Positions 34,999 to 45,853 of a DNA stretch of 64,000 nucleotides are shown in pieces. The stretch spans positions 15,820,274-15,884,273 of the forward strand of contig JAQMRL010000014.1 of assembly GCA_035578175.1 (NCBI GenBank), read 5' to 3'. Each line of letters begins with the position of its first letter. The stretch's first letter is position 1. The notes under the pieces were generated by a model, which did no database searches, was not told the origin of the DNA, and worked only from the letters and a program-made list of their open reading frames with translations. The translations under genes and the position numbers were made by a program. Source of the stretch: Catonia carolina. Lineage: Eukaryota; Arthropoda; Insecta; Hemiptera; Achilidae.

Positions 34999-35744
34999 AA
35001 CCGATGTTTTATAATTGTTTTTGTCAGTCTCTCAATTGGTTTGATGCAGTTCTCCAAGCTATACTATCTTGAACAAGTCGTTCATACCTAAATATCTGTA
35101 ACACCCTACATCTTTTGTAATTTGCTTTAAATATTCTAACCTTTGACTCCCTTTACAATTCACTCCCTCAATATTACTCTCCATTATTGATAGACCAATA
35201 CCTGGAAGTCTTAAGATATGCCCCCACTAGCCTATCCATTCTTCTGGTAAGATGTTTCCATAAAGTACTTATTTCATCCACTCATCTAAGAACCTTTAAA
35301 TTACTTTGTTCACCCACCTAATCTTTAATATTTTTATATAACACCACATTTCAAAAGCTTCAATCATCTTCTTTTCTACAGCCCCTATCACCCACGTTTC
35401 ACTCCCCTATAATACTACACTCCAAACATAGTGTTTTACGAAATTTTTCCTAATCTGTAAATCAATATTTGTAGTTAGTAAGCCTATTTTTAATTTCAAA
35501 GCCCCTTCTAGCTTGAGCAATCTTGCTTTTGACATCATTAGTGCTTCTACCATCCTTTGTTATTTTACTCCGTAGATAACAGAATTCCCCAACTTCCTGT
35601 ATATTTTCATTGCCTATTTTTTAAAATTCCCCATCTCCTGTGAATCACTCTCATTTTGTCAACACACTTTAGTTTTGTTCTTATTAATTTTTATGAAATA
35701 ATCCTTCCTCCCCATCTCATCCATTCAATTTAAGATATCTTCTA

Positions 35745-36340
35745 ACGGGTGTTTCAAAAAGGACGCACTTCGAAGTTTAAGGGTTAATATTTTCTGCATA
35801 GGGAATATTTTTTTCCCCCAAATAACAGTTGGCACTACCGTACTCATTGTTGACCCATTGTGTATTACTGACATGACGTACTAGTGCTATCCCAGTATTC
35901 ATTTGTGTCTGTATAAGTTCAAACATGGTTTTTCCAAAGGATGAATGTGTTTTTATTATTGAAAGTTATTGCGCATATAAATCTTACGAACGAGTGAAAG
36001 ACGAGTTCCAGTTAAAATTTCCCAATTCTGAAGTACCTAATAACACCACAAAATATCGCGTCTGATTAATAAATTTCGTGAGACTGGCAGTGTACAGGAT
36101 CGGAAAAGCATAGGTCGACCATCAGTGTTAACAGAACAAGTTTTGGACGATGTGAAACAATGTTTGACTACCTCACCCGGTAAATCACTTAGGAAGTTAT
36201 CTTCACAGGTTGGATTATCACTATCTTCCGCTTTAAGGGCTACAAAAAAAAATCTGCATCCTTACCGCATCGGTGTCGTTCATGAACTGAAAGAAGTTGA
36301 CCATGGGAAACGTAAAGTGCATCCTTTTTGAAACACCCGT
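35745..36340 (+). mobile_element. Internally deleted mariner-type element nested in a LINE
   Basis: 596-bp element flanked by TA (35743-35744 and 36341-36342). Terminal inverted repeats: ACGGGTGTTTCAAAAAGGAC at left, matched by the reverse of GTGCATCCTTTTTGAAACACCCGT at right with one difference. Only the N-terminal part of the transposase remains, and the rest was lost up to the right end. Confidence 0.88.
35925..36331 (+). pseudogene. Transposase N-terminal fragment (helix-turn-helix, DUF4817-like)
   Basis: From ATG at 35925 the frame begins Met-Val-Phe-Pro-Lys-Asp-Glu and runs to Thr-Thr-Lys-Tyr-Arg, then meets a stop. A frame shift restores Asn-Lys-Phe-Arg-Glu-Thr-Gly-Ser, Gly-Arg-Pro-Ser-Val-Leu-Thr, Ser-Leu-Arg-Lys-Leu-Ser and Val-Val-His-Glu-Leu-Lys, ending at the terminal repeat. 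This is the DNA-binding part of mariner-like transposases common in insects (DUF4817 family, from memory). The DDE catalytic part is absent, so it is non-functional. Confidence 0.75.
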
Positions 36341-36444
36341 TAGTTCTTTCTTTGTCTCGGCTAATACTACGATATCATCGAAAATCCTAACATTTTTATT
36401 GTTTCTCCTTGAATTTTTAGCAGACGATATCAACGTAAAATTTT

Positions 36445-36776
36445 AAAATAGTATATCACCACATTTCAAAAGCTTCTATTCCCTTCTTTTCTACAGCCCT
36501 TATCACCCACGTTTCACTCCCTTATAATGCTATATGCCAAATATTGTGTTTTAAGAAATTTTTCCTACCGGTAAATCAATGTTTGTAGTCAGTAAGCTGT
36601 TTTTCAATTCAAAGGTAATTTAGTTCAAAGGTGTTTCCTAGCTTGAGCAATTCTACTTTTGATATCACTTTTGTATCTACCATCTTTGTTATTTTACTCC
36701 TGAGATAGCAGAATTCCTCAAGTGTTTTTGTTACCTACTTTAAAATTTGCCATCTCTTCTAAATCACTATAACTTA
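36445..36776 (-). pseudogene. Second LINE fragment, same family, antisense
   Basis: Repeats the segment at 35340-35640: 'caccacatttcaaaagctt', CCCACGTTTCACTCCC, 'gcttgagcaattctacttttga' and 'tttgttattttactcc'. It is a separate partial copy of the LINE above. Confidence 0.78.
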
Positions 36777-36789
36777 AAATAATAAATAT

Positions 36790-37320
36790 AATATCCACTA
36801 TTCCAGCGAAACGTTATTCGGGCCATATCGCTTAGGAGACACCGATAGAATTGAGAAGATAGAAAGAAAAATACTTAGGAAGTGCATGAACAAAAAAGGC
36901 ACATGGTGGAAGGACAGTGGCGGTTAATCCCAAACAAAGAAATCTACAAACTAACCCCTGCACTAACAAATAACTTTAGAAAGAAAAGAATATCATTCCT
37001 AGAACACATACTCAGAGCTGAAAAGTCCAGACTTGTGAACCGGCTGATCAACCATTTTTGGAATAAGGTGTCGAGACCTAGGTGGCTGAAGGATGTACAG
37101 CGGGATGTGGAGGAACTTGGAATCACTAAACAAGACCTGCTAACAAAATCAGTTAAGTTCAACCAACTAGTCAAGACATTTAATATGGTGACATTCGAAC
37201 CGGAAACAGAGATCGGAACGTTTTAAGAAAATGTGGGCCAAACGAAAGGAAGGTACGCTTAGGAGAGTGCGGTTTTCAAAGAAACCCAACACTGGAACAG
37301 ATCTAAACTTGAACTAGATA
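36790..37320 (+). pseudogene. LINE ORF2 C-terminal fragment
   Basis: The frame at 36882-37226 contains Lys-Arg-Ile-Ser-Phe-Leu-Glu-His-Ile-Leu-Arg, Trp-Leu-Lys-Asp-Val and Asp-Leu-Leu. This is the region after the reverse transcriptase domain in LINE polyproteins, with the same layout as the fragment at 50369-50749. No RT catalytic motif is present. 5'-truncated. Confidence 0.7.
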
Positions 37321-37984
37321 GAGTGATTCTATGAGGTCTCAAAAGTAAAAAAAATCAAACTTTTAATAAAGAAATTACAAAAATTTTAAAACAATTTAAT
37401 TTGTAAGACTAAGTTAAATGCATTGCTAACTAAATTTGTCACAAATATATTTTCTGTACGTTTCCAATAATCTGTATTTTAATTAATTTTCTGATAATAG
37501 CGGAGATCGCTAGTTGGTCAACAGGTAATATCAGCGAAAGAATTCATGAAGTTTGTCGTGAATGTATAACTTATTGTAATCGTAAACAGATGTAGTGAAT
37601 TACAAAATGATGATAGCATTGTTAAGTAAAATACGGTCACGGTACAATGATTCTGCATTATTTTTTCTTTGAACATAGTATAAAGGTACTTCAATGAATA
37701 ATTCTTCAAACTATAGTGCGTCTAATATCAATAGGCAAGTTATAACCCAACTCAAACCACGTGGCCCCTGAGATGCGCACACCGGCTATATGAGAAAGCT
37801 ACTTAGAAAGAGATGGAAATACTGTGACGCGCTCGGTACAGTTTGATTGAAAATTTAAACTAAGTTTCGGAAAATAAATATTAATATTTACTTTAAATCA
37901 ACGTACTATCGAACTACAATTTAAGACACTCCAAGTTGACTACTTACGCTGAAGGAATATACTACTAAATAACATTGTTGCCGC
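37321..37984. other. Unassigned AT-rich sequence
   Basis: No recognised repeat. Short open frames on the minus strand are not supported. Confidence 0.5.
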
Positions 37985-39353
37985 TGATATCTTGCCAAAG
38001 CAAATAATGAAGAAAATAACCTAACATTAGAAATAAACAAAAAACAAAACCTTACTTTAATCTTCTTCTTCTTCTTCTTCCTTCAAGGTTTAGGCAGTCG
38101 CCTGTTCCGAACTCACAAACTTGAAACTCCCAGCTCACATCCATTCCTTGCGAGGTCGTCCCACATCTCTCCGTCCAACCGGTGCATAACGGTGTTTTTG
38201 GAGAGGTATTCTGTTATTCGGCATTCTGTCCAGGTGTCCCCTCCATCGCCCGCGATACCCCTCAATCTTCTCATTCAGGCAGTAGATTTGGAGCTCCTTT
38301 CTTATATCGGCATTCCGCACTTTATCCAACCGTGAGCATCCCTTAACTCGTCGCAGGAATCTCATCTCCGCTGCTTGGATCCTTTGAACATTTCTCTTCG
38401 TGTGCACCCACGCTTCACTCCCATACATTATTATGGGAGTTGCCATTACCATGGGAGTTGCGCCTTACTTTAATCATGAGCGAAAATCCCAAAATTAAAA
38501 TCAACCTCAATTTGGCTTTAAAATATGAACAATCTCTTTCACGCTAAACTAGGTTCTTTAGAGAAAAATGCTCTAAATAAAAGTTGTAGATCTCTTAATT
38601 TCCTACAAATTTGATTATAATATACTTTTGTCGTAAAATGCATACTAAAGCTGAAATTTTTATAAAATCGATTTTTTACACGTTTTCGTGAAAAAAAAAC
38701 CAACAGAAAATCGCTAATTACCGCTAAACTAAGCTTCATACAATAAAATGCTCGAAATAAAAGTTGTAGGATTTTAAATTCTCTACAAAAACCAAAAGCT
38801 TCTACAATAAAATAAAAGTTGTAGGATTTTAAATTCTCTACAATTTTAATTATTACATTTTAGCGCTAAATTTCATATTCAAGTCGCAATCTTAAAACGC
38901 AACAATTTTTTTTTACGAAAAAAACACCTCCATAAGATATTCAGCAGACATGGAGCCTACCCTATCTTGTTGAGCATAAAAAATTTAGTAGACGACGCAA
39001 TTTTTAAAAAAATCGTAGGAGCAGTTTTTGAGAAAATAGCAAAAAAGTGAAATATGACACGAATAAACTACTACTTCTGGTTGACCAATTTTGATGAAAA
39101 CGTTCGTGTCGGGTCGTCTAGTGGTATCTAACTTAAGTTTCAAGTTTCCAGTTCGTACGATATTCCGTTCTTGAGATATTGTTCACACACACACAGAGAA
39201 AGAGAGGGAGAGAGAGAGAGAGACCAATCGCTAAAAACATGTTTTTTTATTCAGGGGGTCTGAAAACGTGTAGATCCGGTGAAAACTCGATTTCGAAAAA
39301 TCGACATGAAAACAATACTTTTCTTCCTATATATTCATATGAGCAAGAGAAAG
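37985..39353 (+). mobile_element. CA-box element interrupted by a LINE insertion
   Basis: Begins at CTTGCCAAAGCAAATAATG (5' end partly lost) and ends GAGCAAGAGAAAGTAAAAA. The usual CA run is followed here by a GA-rich run (39197-39221). A 400-bp LINE piece is inserted at 38063-38462. Confidence 0.86.
38063..38462 (-). mobile_element. 5'-truncated LINE insertion with 13-bp TSD
   Basis: Flanked by CCTTACTTTAATC at 38050-38062 and 38463-38475, an exact 13-bp target-site duplication. The 3' tail on the minus strand is (GAA)n, seen here as (TTC)n. The open frame 38135-38452 encodes the ORF2 C-terminal region: Tyr-Gly-Ser-Glu-Ala-Trp, Ala-Glu-Met-Arg-Phe-Leu-Arg-Arg, Asp-Lys-Val-Arg-Asn, Gly-Arg-Trp-Arg-Gly-His-Leu and Gly-Arg-Pro-Arg-Lys. 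It is a classic target-primed insertion. Confidence 0.92.
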
Positions 39354-40337
39354 TAAAAATACTTCAAATACGGAAATAAATAACTAATATCTATTGTACA
39401 TTAACATTTGCGTGTACAATATTTATGTAATACTTTGTGGGAAAAGGAATTTATCCGTTATTTTTCATATTTTCTAAAAATTGTACATACATGTAGTACA
39501 ATTAAAATCTGATCCGGTTAAGCGGGGTCCGGCTAACCGTGATTTGACTGTAATGTAGTATAAATGACACTGAAGTATTCTATAAATGTTCAAAAATAAA
39601 TTGGATATTTCACAAAAGTCATATGAGTCATTTTAACAATCCTTTACTCGCCAATTTAATTGATAAGTACTATAGTGAACACTACAATCTTGTCTCCTGT
39701 TAAAAGTAATGGTTACACAGAGATACAATTGTTGGGTGTTTTCTTACTCAATTTACTACAAAGCTAGAACTTAAGATTTTTTGCAGTGAAAGTTATCAAT
39801 TTTCAATAGATATCCTTGAGGTACAATTACTATTTTTTTATTAATCATCTCTTACATTATTATCAAGACGAATTGTACATGGATATTACGTAGTATTTTT
39901 TTTGATAGGCCATGAATTTTGACCTTGTATTTTTTGTAATTTAATTTGGATATCAGAAAAACGCGTTCTGGATTAGTCAAGCGGTCAAATGTTTTAATAA
40001 TGTGACATTTAAGTGTTAAAATCATTATCAGGGTTATTGTAAGATATAATTCCTTTGATTCTTTAAATAATATAATAATTAAAGAAACAATTATTAATGT
40101 TTTCAATTTAAGTACAATGAAACCTCGGTAATTCGAAGCCGAAGAGACTGCTGAAAAAAATCGAAATAACGAAATTTCGAATTACAAAGTTACTTGGATT
40201 CTGACTAAAAATTATAGGCTACATAGTTTCAAAAGCATTTACTTGACTTTTTAACTGTGTTTTAACACCAAAATCAAATACATACAATTAAGTATAATTA
40301 GGTATTAATCAATAATGTACATAGTTAAAGCTAACTA
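39354..40337. other. Mostly unassigned; possible pogo/Tigger ends
   Basis: 39507-39552 (GATCCGGTTAAGCGGGG, then GCTAACCGTGATTTGACTG) looks like a right pogo/Tigger end, and 40118-40215 (CAATGAAACCTCGGTAATTC) like a left end of another. No transposase frame was seen between them. Confidence 0.4.
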
Positions 40338-40344
40338 AAAAATT

Positions 40345-41112
40345 GGTGTGAAACACTCACACTTTCTCTTTCTCTTGCCAATGCAAATAATTAACAATAT
40401 AACCTAACATTAGTAATAAAACATTAGAAATAAACAAAAAAACTAACCTTAATAAACATAACCTAATTTTAATCCATGAGTGAAAAACGCAAAATTAAAA
40501 TCAACCAGTTTGGCTTAAAAGTAAGGACAATCACTCTTTTACGATAAACTAGGCTCTATAGAGAAAAATGTTCTAAATTAAAATTGTACATCTTTTAATT
40601 TCCTATAAATTTGATTATAATTTGATATATTACTTTTGTCGTGAAGTGCATACTAAGGCTAAAATCTTTAAAAAATCGATTTTTTTCACGTTTTCTTAAG
40701 AAAAAAAACCAGAAAATCGCTAATTACCGCTAAACTAAAAGCGTTATGCAAAAAATGTGTGAAATAAAAGTTGTACGATTTTAAATTCTCTACAACTTTT
40801 ATTATATAAATTTTTGCGCTAAAATGCATATTAAAAAAAACAATTTTTTACGTGAAAACAGCCTTTCCAAAAATTTCAGCAGACATGACGCCTACCCTAC
40901 CTTGTAAAGCATAAAAAATTTAGTAAACCAGGCGATTTTTAAAAAAAATCGTAGGACCCGTTTTTGAGAAAATCGCAAAAAAGTGAAAAATGACACGAAT
41001 AAACTACTACTTCCGGTAAACCGATTTTGATGAAAATATTCGTTTCGGGTCCGGTAGTGGTTTGTAACTTAAGTTTCAAGAACGTACGATGTTCCGTTAT
41101 TGAGATATTCTG

Positions 41113-41146
<34 letters not shown>

Positions 41147-41288
41147 AATCAATACCTAGCTAAAAACATGTTTTTTGGGTTCAGGGGGTCTGAAAACGTG
41201 TAGATCCGGTGAAAACTCGATTTCGAAAAATCGACATGAAAACAATACTTTTCTTCCTACATATTCATATAGGCAAGAGAAAGTAAAA
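40345..41288 (+). mobile_element. CA-box element, full length
   Basis: TTGGTGTGAAACACTCACAC to GGCAAGAGAAAGTAAAAA, with a long CA run at 41114-41141. Contains a small TCTCTT duplication at the 5' motif. Confidence 0.9.
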
Positions 41289-41291
41289 ATC

Positions 41292-41470
41292 TTCAACTTT
41301 TATTTCAAGAATTTTCTTCTACAGACCCTAGTTTTAGCGTCAAATAGTAATTTTTCGTATCTACAGATTGATTTTCATTTTACGTCATTCACTCGAGATT
41401 AAAATAATTAGGTGTGTTTTTATTTACATTGGCAAGAAAAAGTCGCGTAAGTGTTACAAACCAGATTTTT
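41292..41470 (-). repeat. CA-box element 5' fragment
   Basis: Reverse 5' end ending GGCAAGAAAAAGTCGCG and GTTACAAACCAGATTTTT, head to head with the preceding copy's 3' end. Confidence 0.8.
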
Positions 41471-42340
41471 AACAAAGCTGTGAATTTTTCCTTTCAAAAA
41501 TCAACCATTTTGACGTCTACCAATCAAAAACTGAAGATGTTTGGAAATCCGGGTACCAATTTTTTTCATGATTGCTTTATCTTCCCAATTTATTTTATGA
41601 AAAGAATTGGTAGAAAGTAAAAATTGAAATGATGGAGATCATATATACGTCCATAGCAAGAACGGTTTAGCTACAGTCACGATTAGGTTTTTTTTTTAAT
41701 AAAGAAGTCTTATTACGACCTCATGAGATTAAAACATGAGCACTTAAATAAAAACTCAATTTTATCTTTTCAACAATACGTGACCTATCTACATGGTATA
41801 TAATTTCTTACAGGATTCGTCAACTTCTAGTTCGTACATTAGTTTCAAATATGTACGATATAAATGCGATTGCCTTCGAAGAATGACTGACTGACTCATT
41901 CACTCGTCATTAATTCTTTACATTTTTGATAACACAAAGAATATTCTGCATATTTATTTCCTTACATCTTTAAGATGATCTGGGACATGTGATTCTTCTT
42001 CTTTAGGTTCTTATCCGCTCCGGATGTTGGCCACCATATTAACAATCTGAACCTTATCCACTGCTACTCATAACAGCTGTGTTGTTTTCCAATACCCACG
42101 GTTACTAGGCCTTCGGGCCAGCCCAGTCAGCCAGCTGGTAGAAAGTCGCTATTACTTGTTAAGTAACACCAGTTGATCAAACGACTTTGTATGGTGACCA
42201 GCTTACAGCCATCCATGAACAAACTCTACTGGGGGTCCCTGTTCAAACTCATGTCTAATCTACAAAAGCAGCGATCAAATTGGGTAGTTGTCAACAATGT
42301 ACAGTTCCCAATAACAAATAAAAGCTAAAAAAAAAAAAAA
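41471..42340. other. Mostly unassigned sequence
   Basis: 42163-42230 resembles 3335-3400 (TTAAGTAACACC then GGTGACCAG), a weak dispersed repeat. A 15-base A run ends at 42340, directly before the THAP element. Confidence 0.45.
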
Positions 42341-43254
42341 ACGGTTACTATACTAGACGTAGCGGTCACACGCACCTGCTGTGAGATATGAGATGACGTA
42401 GTCTGGCCCCCAACAATGCGGCCGCTGCGTAGTGATGTTAGGTTTTTGCATTGTTTTTACAAACACAGCGGTTTAGGTATGTTTACACGGGAAATCGATT
42501 TTAATTTTAATAATTCTTCGTTTGCAACCTGAAATTTGTCTCTAAGTAACTTGTTTTCTTCTTTTAATTCGGCGGTTTTTTCGCGTTATAAGAGATCAGT
42601 TTCCTCTGACTGCGCAACATTCAAATTTGGCGGTTCTTCACTAAAACGAGCCCGACCTTTCTCTACGGCTATCCCTTCATTTTGTGAACTGCCTGTGTTG
42701 TAATTTGGTGATGAGTTTAAATTATCATTAACTTCCTTAGCGTATCGTTTTTCTACTCGATTTTTATGTTCACTAAAAGTCGGGTTTACCGGACGTAGAA
42801 CGGCAATACAAATCGGTAAATTTAAATGTGGGACTGAATTCGTCTTAAAGACACGTTTTAATGGAAGATGTAGCAACTTGAACTTTAAATCGCGTACATA
42901 ATCTGATTCGTCGAAATGTACTAAGCACAGGCGACCACTATCAGTAGAAAATGAATCTGCCCGCTTGCAAGCATTTATCCACTTCAATTTAGGTTCAATG
43001 GTCTTTGGAAAACGGTAAAACTTATAATGCGTAACTCCTTGTTGTCTATCGTGATTAGAACATCCGGCAATCGCACAACACACCATTATTAAAGACTAGG
43101 AAAGTATTACAGACCGTATTAAGACTAGTAAACATCACAAACCGAAACGGTACGTATCGTGCGTCGGCTGTCGCTGGTGACCAGTGACGTCAGTGGGCGG
43201 GGCTCGTCACTGCGCATATTGTTGATGATCCCTACCGTCTAGTAAAGTAACCGT
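42341..43254 (-). mobile_element. Small TIR element carrying a THAP-domain ORF
   Basis: Left end ACGGTTACTATACTAGACGT (42341-42360) matches the reverse of the right end ACCGTCTAGTAAAGTAACCGT near 43254 with about 18 of 20 identical. Between them lies one open frame, with no DDE transposase. The right terminal ~115 bp, including the TIR, is present again at about 43316-43444. THAP domains are typical of P, Kolobok-type and related transposons, so a non-autonomous derivative is the simplest reading. No clear target-site duplication was found. Confidence 0.7.
42586..43086 (-). CDS. THAP-type zinc-finger protein, 166 aa
   Basis: The start Met-Val-Cys-Cys-Ala-Ile-Ala-Gly-Cys opens a complete THAP zinc finger over residues 1 to about 95: Cys4 and Cys9 as the first pair, Phe/Tyr-Arg-Phe-Pro near residue 24, an invariant-type Trp in Lys-Trp-Ile, Leu-Cys-Leu-Val-His-Phe supplying the final Cys-x2-His, and a closing Asn-Ser-Val-Pro in place of Ala-Val-Pro. 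THAP domains bind DNA. Residues 96-166 are polar and low-complexity without a recognised domain. No transposase domain follows. The frame is intact, with stop TAA. It sits inside short inverted repeats, so it is probably transposon-derived rather than a host regulator, but a domesticated gene or a first exon cannot be excluded. Confidence 0.75.
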   Translation of the reverse strand: MVCCAIAGCSNHDRQQGVTHYKFYRFPKTIEPKLKWINACKRADSFSTDSGRLCLVHFDESDYVRDLKFKLLHLPLKRVFKTNSVPHLNLPICIAVLRPVNPTFSEHKNRVEKRYAKEVNDNLNSSPNYNTGSSQNEGIAVEKGRARFSEEPPNLNVAQSEETDLL

Positions 43255-43447
43255 GAAATCAGGTGAAAACTCGATTTCAAAAATTCAACATGAAAACTAT
43301 AAACATTACATCACATTATAAACATCACAGACCGACAAGGTACCGTATCGTGCGGCGGCTGTCGCTGGTGACCAGTGACGTCAGAGGGCGGGGCTCGTCA
43401 CTGCGCATATTGTTGATGATCCCTACCGTCTAGTAAAGTAACCGTGC
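43255..43447. repeat. Duplicated right end of the THAP element plus a CA-box scrap
   Basis: 43258-43300 is a CA-box 3' scrap (AGGTGAAAACTCGATTTC). 43316-43444 repeats 43130-43254 (CGGCTGTCGCTGGTGACC, GGGCGGGGCTCGTCACTGCG, 'ccctaccgtctagtaaag') with a few differences. Confidence 0.85.
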
Positions 43448-43860
43448 CAATACCCAACCACTTTCTCAGATTTTTCAACCAGGAAATACTTCTTCTCCCC
43501 ACGCTACGTTGTCAAGTTATTCTTCCTTGCAATATAGATTGTAGCAAACCATATCTTTTCTCGTGTGCATTAATGTCCCAAATACTCGAGCTTCCCAATC
43601 TTTATCAAGTTCATGACTTCTTTTGATTTCTGCATGCGTCTCAATACCTCTTAATTAGAGACGCGATCCACTCAGGATACTCTCAGCATCCTTCTGTAGA
43701 GCCACATCTCAAATGGCTTCAAGTCTTTTACTCATTAAATCATTAAGCGTTCAAGACTCCACGCCATAAAACAGAACCGAGAAAACATAGCATCGCAATG
43801 GGCATATTTACTTTCTCTTGCCTTCTTGAATAATAGCCAATAAAGTCCGCATAATGTTAA
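43448..43860 (-). pseudogene. LINE fragment, antisense
   Basis: On the minus strand the sequence around 43700-43790 reads as the LINE segment Gly-Val-Glu-Ser / Lys-Arg-Leu-Glu-Ala with stops, followed by an Arg-Arg-Met-Leu-Arg-like piece. It is a decayed ORF2 C-terminal region of the same general type as 61800-61900. Confidence 0.6.
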
Positions 43861-43934
43861 TGATTTCCTACTTCCGTTAGGAGGAGGCTTTAAGAAGCAG
43901 AGATGGTTAACTAGAAACCTAAAGTAATTATGAC

Positions 43935-44035
43935 CCCCCCCCCCACCGTTGTGGTGCAATGACTATCGCGCTAGCCTTCAAAGCGGAAGGTCCCGGGTTC
44001 GATCGCCACCTAATGTCTGTTGTCGATGTTTAATT
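43935..44035 (+). mobile_element. tRNA-SINE-3-like head
   Basis: GACTATCGCGCTAGCCTTCA (box A side) and GGTCCCGGGTTCGATCGCC (strong box B), but acceptor halves do not pair. Short body, then unrelated sequence. Confidence 0.65.
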
Positions 44036-44334
44036 TATCTGTAAATGTTAAACAGTACTGTTTAACCCAATGGCGTAGATGGAGGGGGTTCAAGGTGTCC
44101 AGACACACCCCGAAATAAAAAAAAAAAATAAAAAATTTATAAAGATTAAATTTTACCAATAGCAGGAAACAAACCTAGTTAAATAAAACAACTGACTAAA
44201 ATAATTTAAACTAGCGTCGCTAAACGAACTTCTTTAATATTACTTATTAATTCAGATCATAGTAAAGTCACCCTTGTTTGGGTTCAGCTGCGCTCGGCTT
44301 TTTAGGCCAAGTATAAAAATATTCACCACTGTAT

Positions 44335-45305
44335 ACTAGGTGGAAAGAGCTCGTTCTCCCGCACCGAAAAGATTTTGGAACGATCAAAACCGGGAAGTGC
44401 TTCGGTCGGTAAGGTCCGACCGGGAATACATGACAACCGGTTCACACAAAAAAATTAAGACACTAAAACAGTACACCTAAGGTGTCGGATAAATGGTTTA
44501 AAGAAGTCAGAAAGAATACTGAAAAAACCGGATTAAACCTAACCAAATTTAGACAACTACTTATGGACTTCCATGCTGAGTAAAAACGGAACACCGGGTG
44601 GACAGAGGAAAGTAGAAAAACCTACAGTAAGCGAACTCTGAGAAGTCATTTCACATGATCTAAAATTGACCTTATACGTGGGAAAAATACTGGGTGGAAA
44701 TTAAAAGTTGAAATTTCCCTAGTAAAAAAACGAAGCTCTTAGAGGAAACAGAGATATTAGTAGAGATACGTTACGTCACCCCAAACAAAATTTTTATCTA
44801 CGCCACTGGTTTAACCAAAATAAACGGAAAGGGCTTGTTCTCCCGCACCGAAAATATTTTGGAACGATCAAAATCGGGAAATGCTTCGGTCTGTAAGGTC
44901 CGACCGGGAATAGATGACAACCGGTTCACAAAAAAAAATTAAGACACTAAAACAGTACACCTAAGGTGTCGGATAAATGGTTTACAGAAGTCAGAAAGAA
45001 TACTGAAAAAACCGGATTAAACCTAACCAAATTTAGCCAAATACTTATGGACTTCCATGCAGAGTAAAAACGGAACACTGGGTGGACAGAGGAAAGGAGA
45101 AAAACCTACAGTCAGCGAACTCTGAGAAGTCATTTCACATGGTCAAAAATTGACCCAATACGTGGGAAAAATACTGGGTGGAAATTAAAAGTTGAAATTT
45201 CCCTTGTAAAAACGAAGCACTTAGAGGAAATAGAGATATTAGTAGAGATACATAACGTCAAAACCGACACCCCGAATAAATGTTTTTATCTACGCCACTG
45301 GTTTA
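44335..45305 (+). repeat. Tandem duplication of a ~485-bp LINE 3' segment
   Basis: 44335-44820 and 44821-45305 are direct repeats: TTCTCCCGCACCGAAAA, TTTTGGAACGATCAAAA, GGTCCGACCGGGAATA, GGTGTCGGATAAATGGTTTA, ACACC-GGTGGACAGAGGAAA and TTTTTATCTACGCCACTGGT occur in both. The frame is a decayed LINE ORF2 end related to 16832-17180. Confidence 0.85.
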
Positions 45306-45853
45306 ACCAAAATAATATCATCTAACCTGAAACACAATGCATAGCATCATATCGAAAACCAGTAACACAAGCATATGTATGTAATAGAAAAAGAAAAAGA
45401 CCGACCTTCAACCTGCCAGGCTAACTTAAAGATAAAAAAAGACAGAAAAGACAAAGAAAGACGATAAAGAAAATACCTGAGCTACTTACTATATACTAAC
45501 TGAAAAGAACGCTAGGCAAGTAACTAGAAAGAGATAAAAAACATAACCAAACAAAAAAAAACACCATTCTACGGTATACTAACAAACCAGTGTTCGTCCA
45601 ACGTTAGGATAACATAAAAAACAAAAAAAAAACAAAACAAAAGAATCTTTATGTAGAATTACTCAGTACAATATCATTTGGTTGGGAATTATGTAACAAG
45701 ACACGTGCCCCGATTCATATAACATATTATACACTATGTTATAATCTAACAAATCATTGAATAATTCATGAAATCCATTTGTAATAGAAAAAAATATTCC
45801 GTTTTCCGTAATTATAACATTCTGTCCATTATACTATATTTATATTATTATTT
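45306..45853. other. Unassigned sequence
   Basis: A-rich stretch without recognised features, ending with an AT-rich R395 target site. Confidence 0.5.

Larger units (their letters stand above)
34999..36440 (-). pseudogene. LINE 3' half, decayed and split by a mariner-type insertion
   Basis: Minus-strand relic. Its 3' end at 35030-35110 (GGTTTGATGCAGTTCTCCAA, reverse of the sequence at 62150) leads upstream through the ORF2 C-terminus, with 'caaaagcttcaatcatcttc' and CCCACGTTTCACTCCCCTAT matching, in reverse, the Lys-Ile-Glu-Ala-Phe-Glu and Tyr-Gly-Ser-Glu blocks intact at 61800-61870. The segment 36343-36440 continues the same relic beyond the inserted element. Confidence 0.8.

Noticed and set aside
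38135..38452. Host gene encoding a 105-aa basic protein (likewise 36882, 50369, 61819)
   Set aside because: Content is the C-terminal part of LINE ORF2, 5'-truncated; the first has a target-site duplication and GAA tail.
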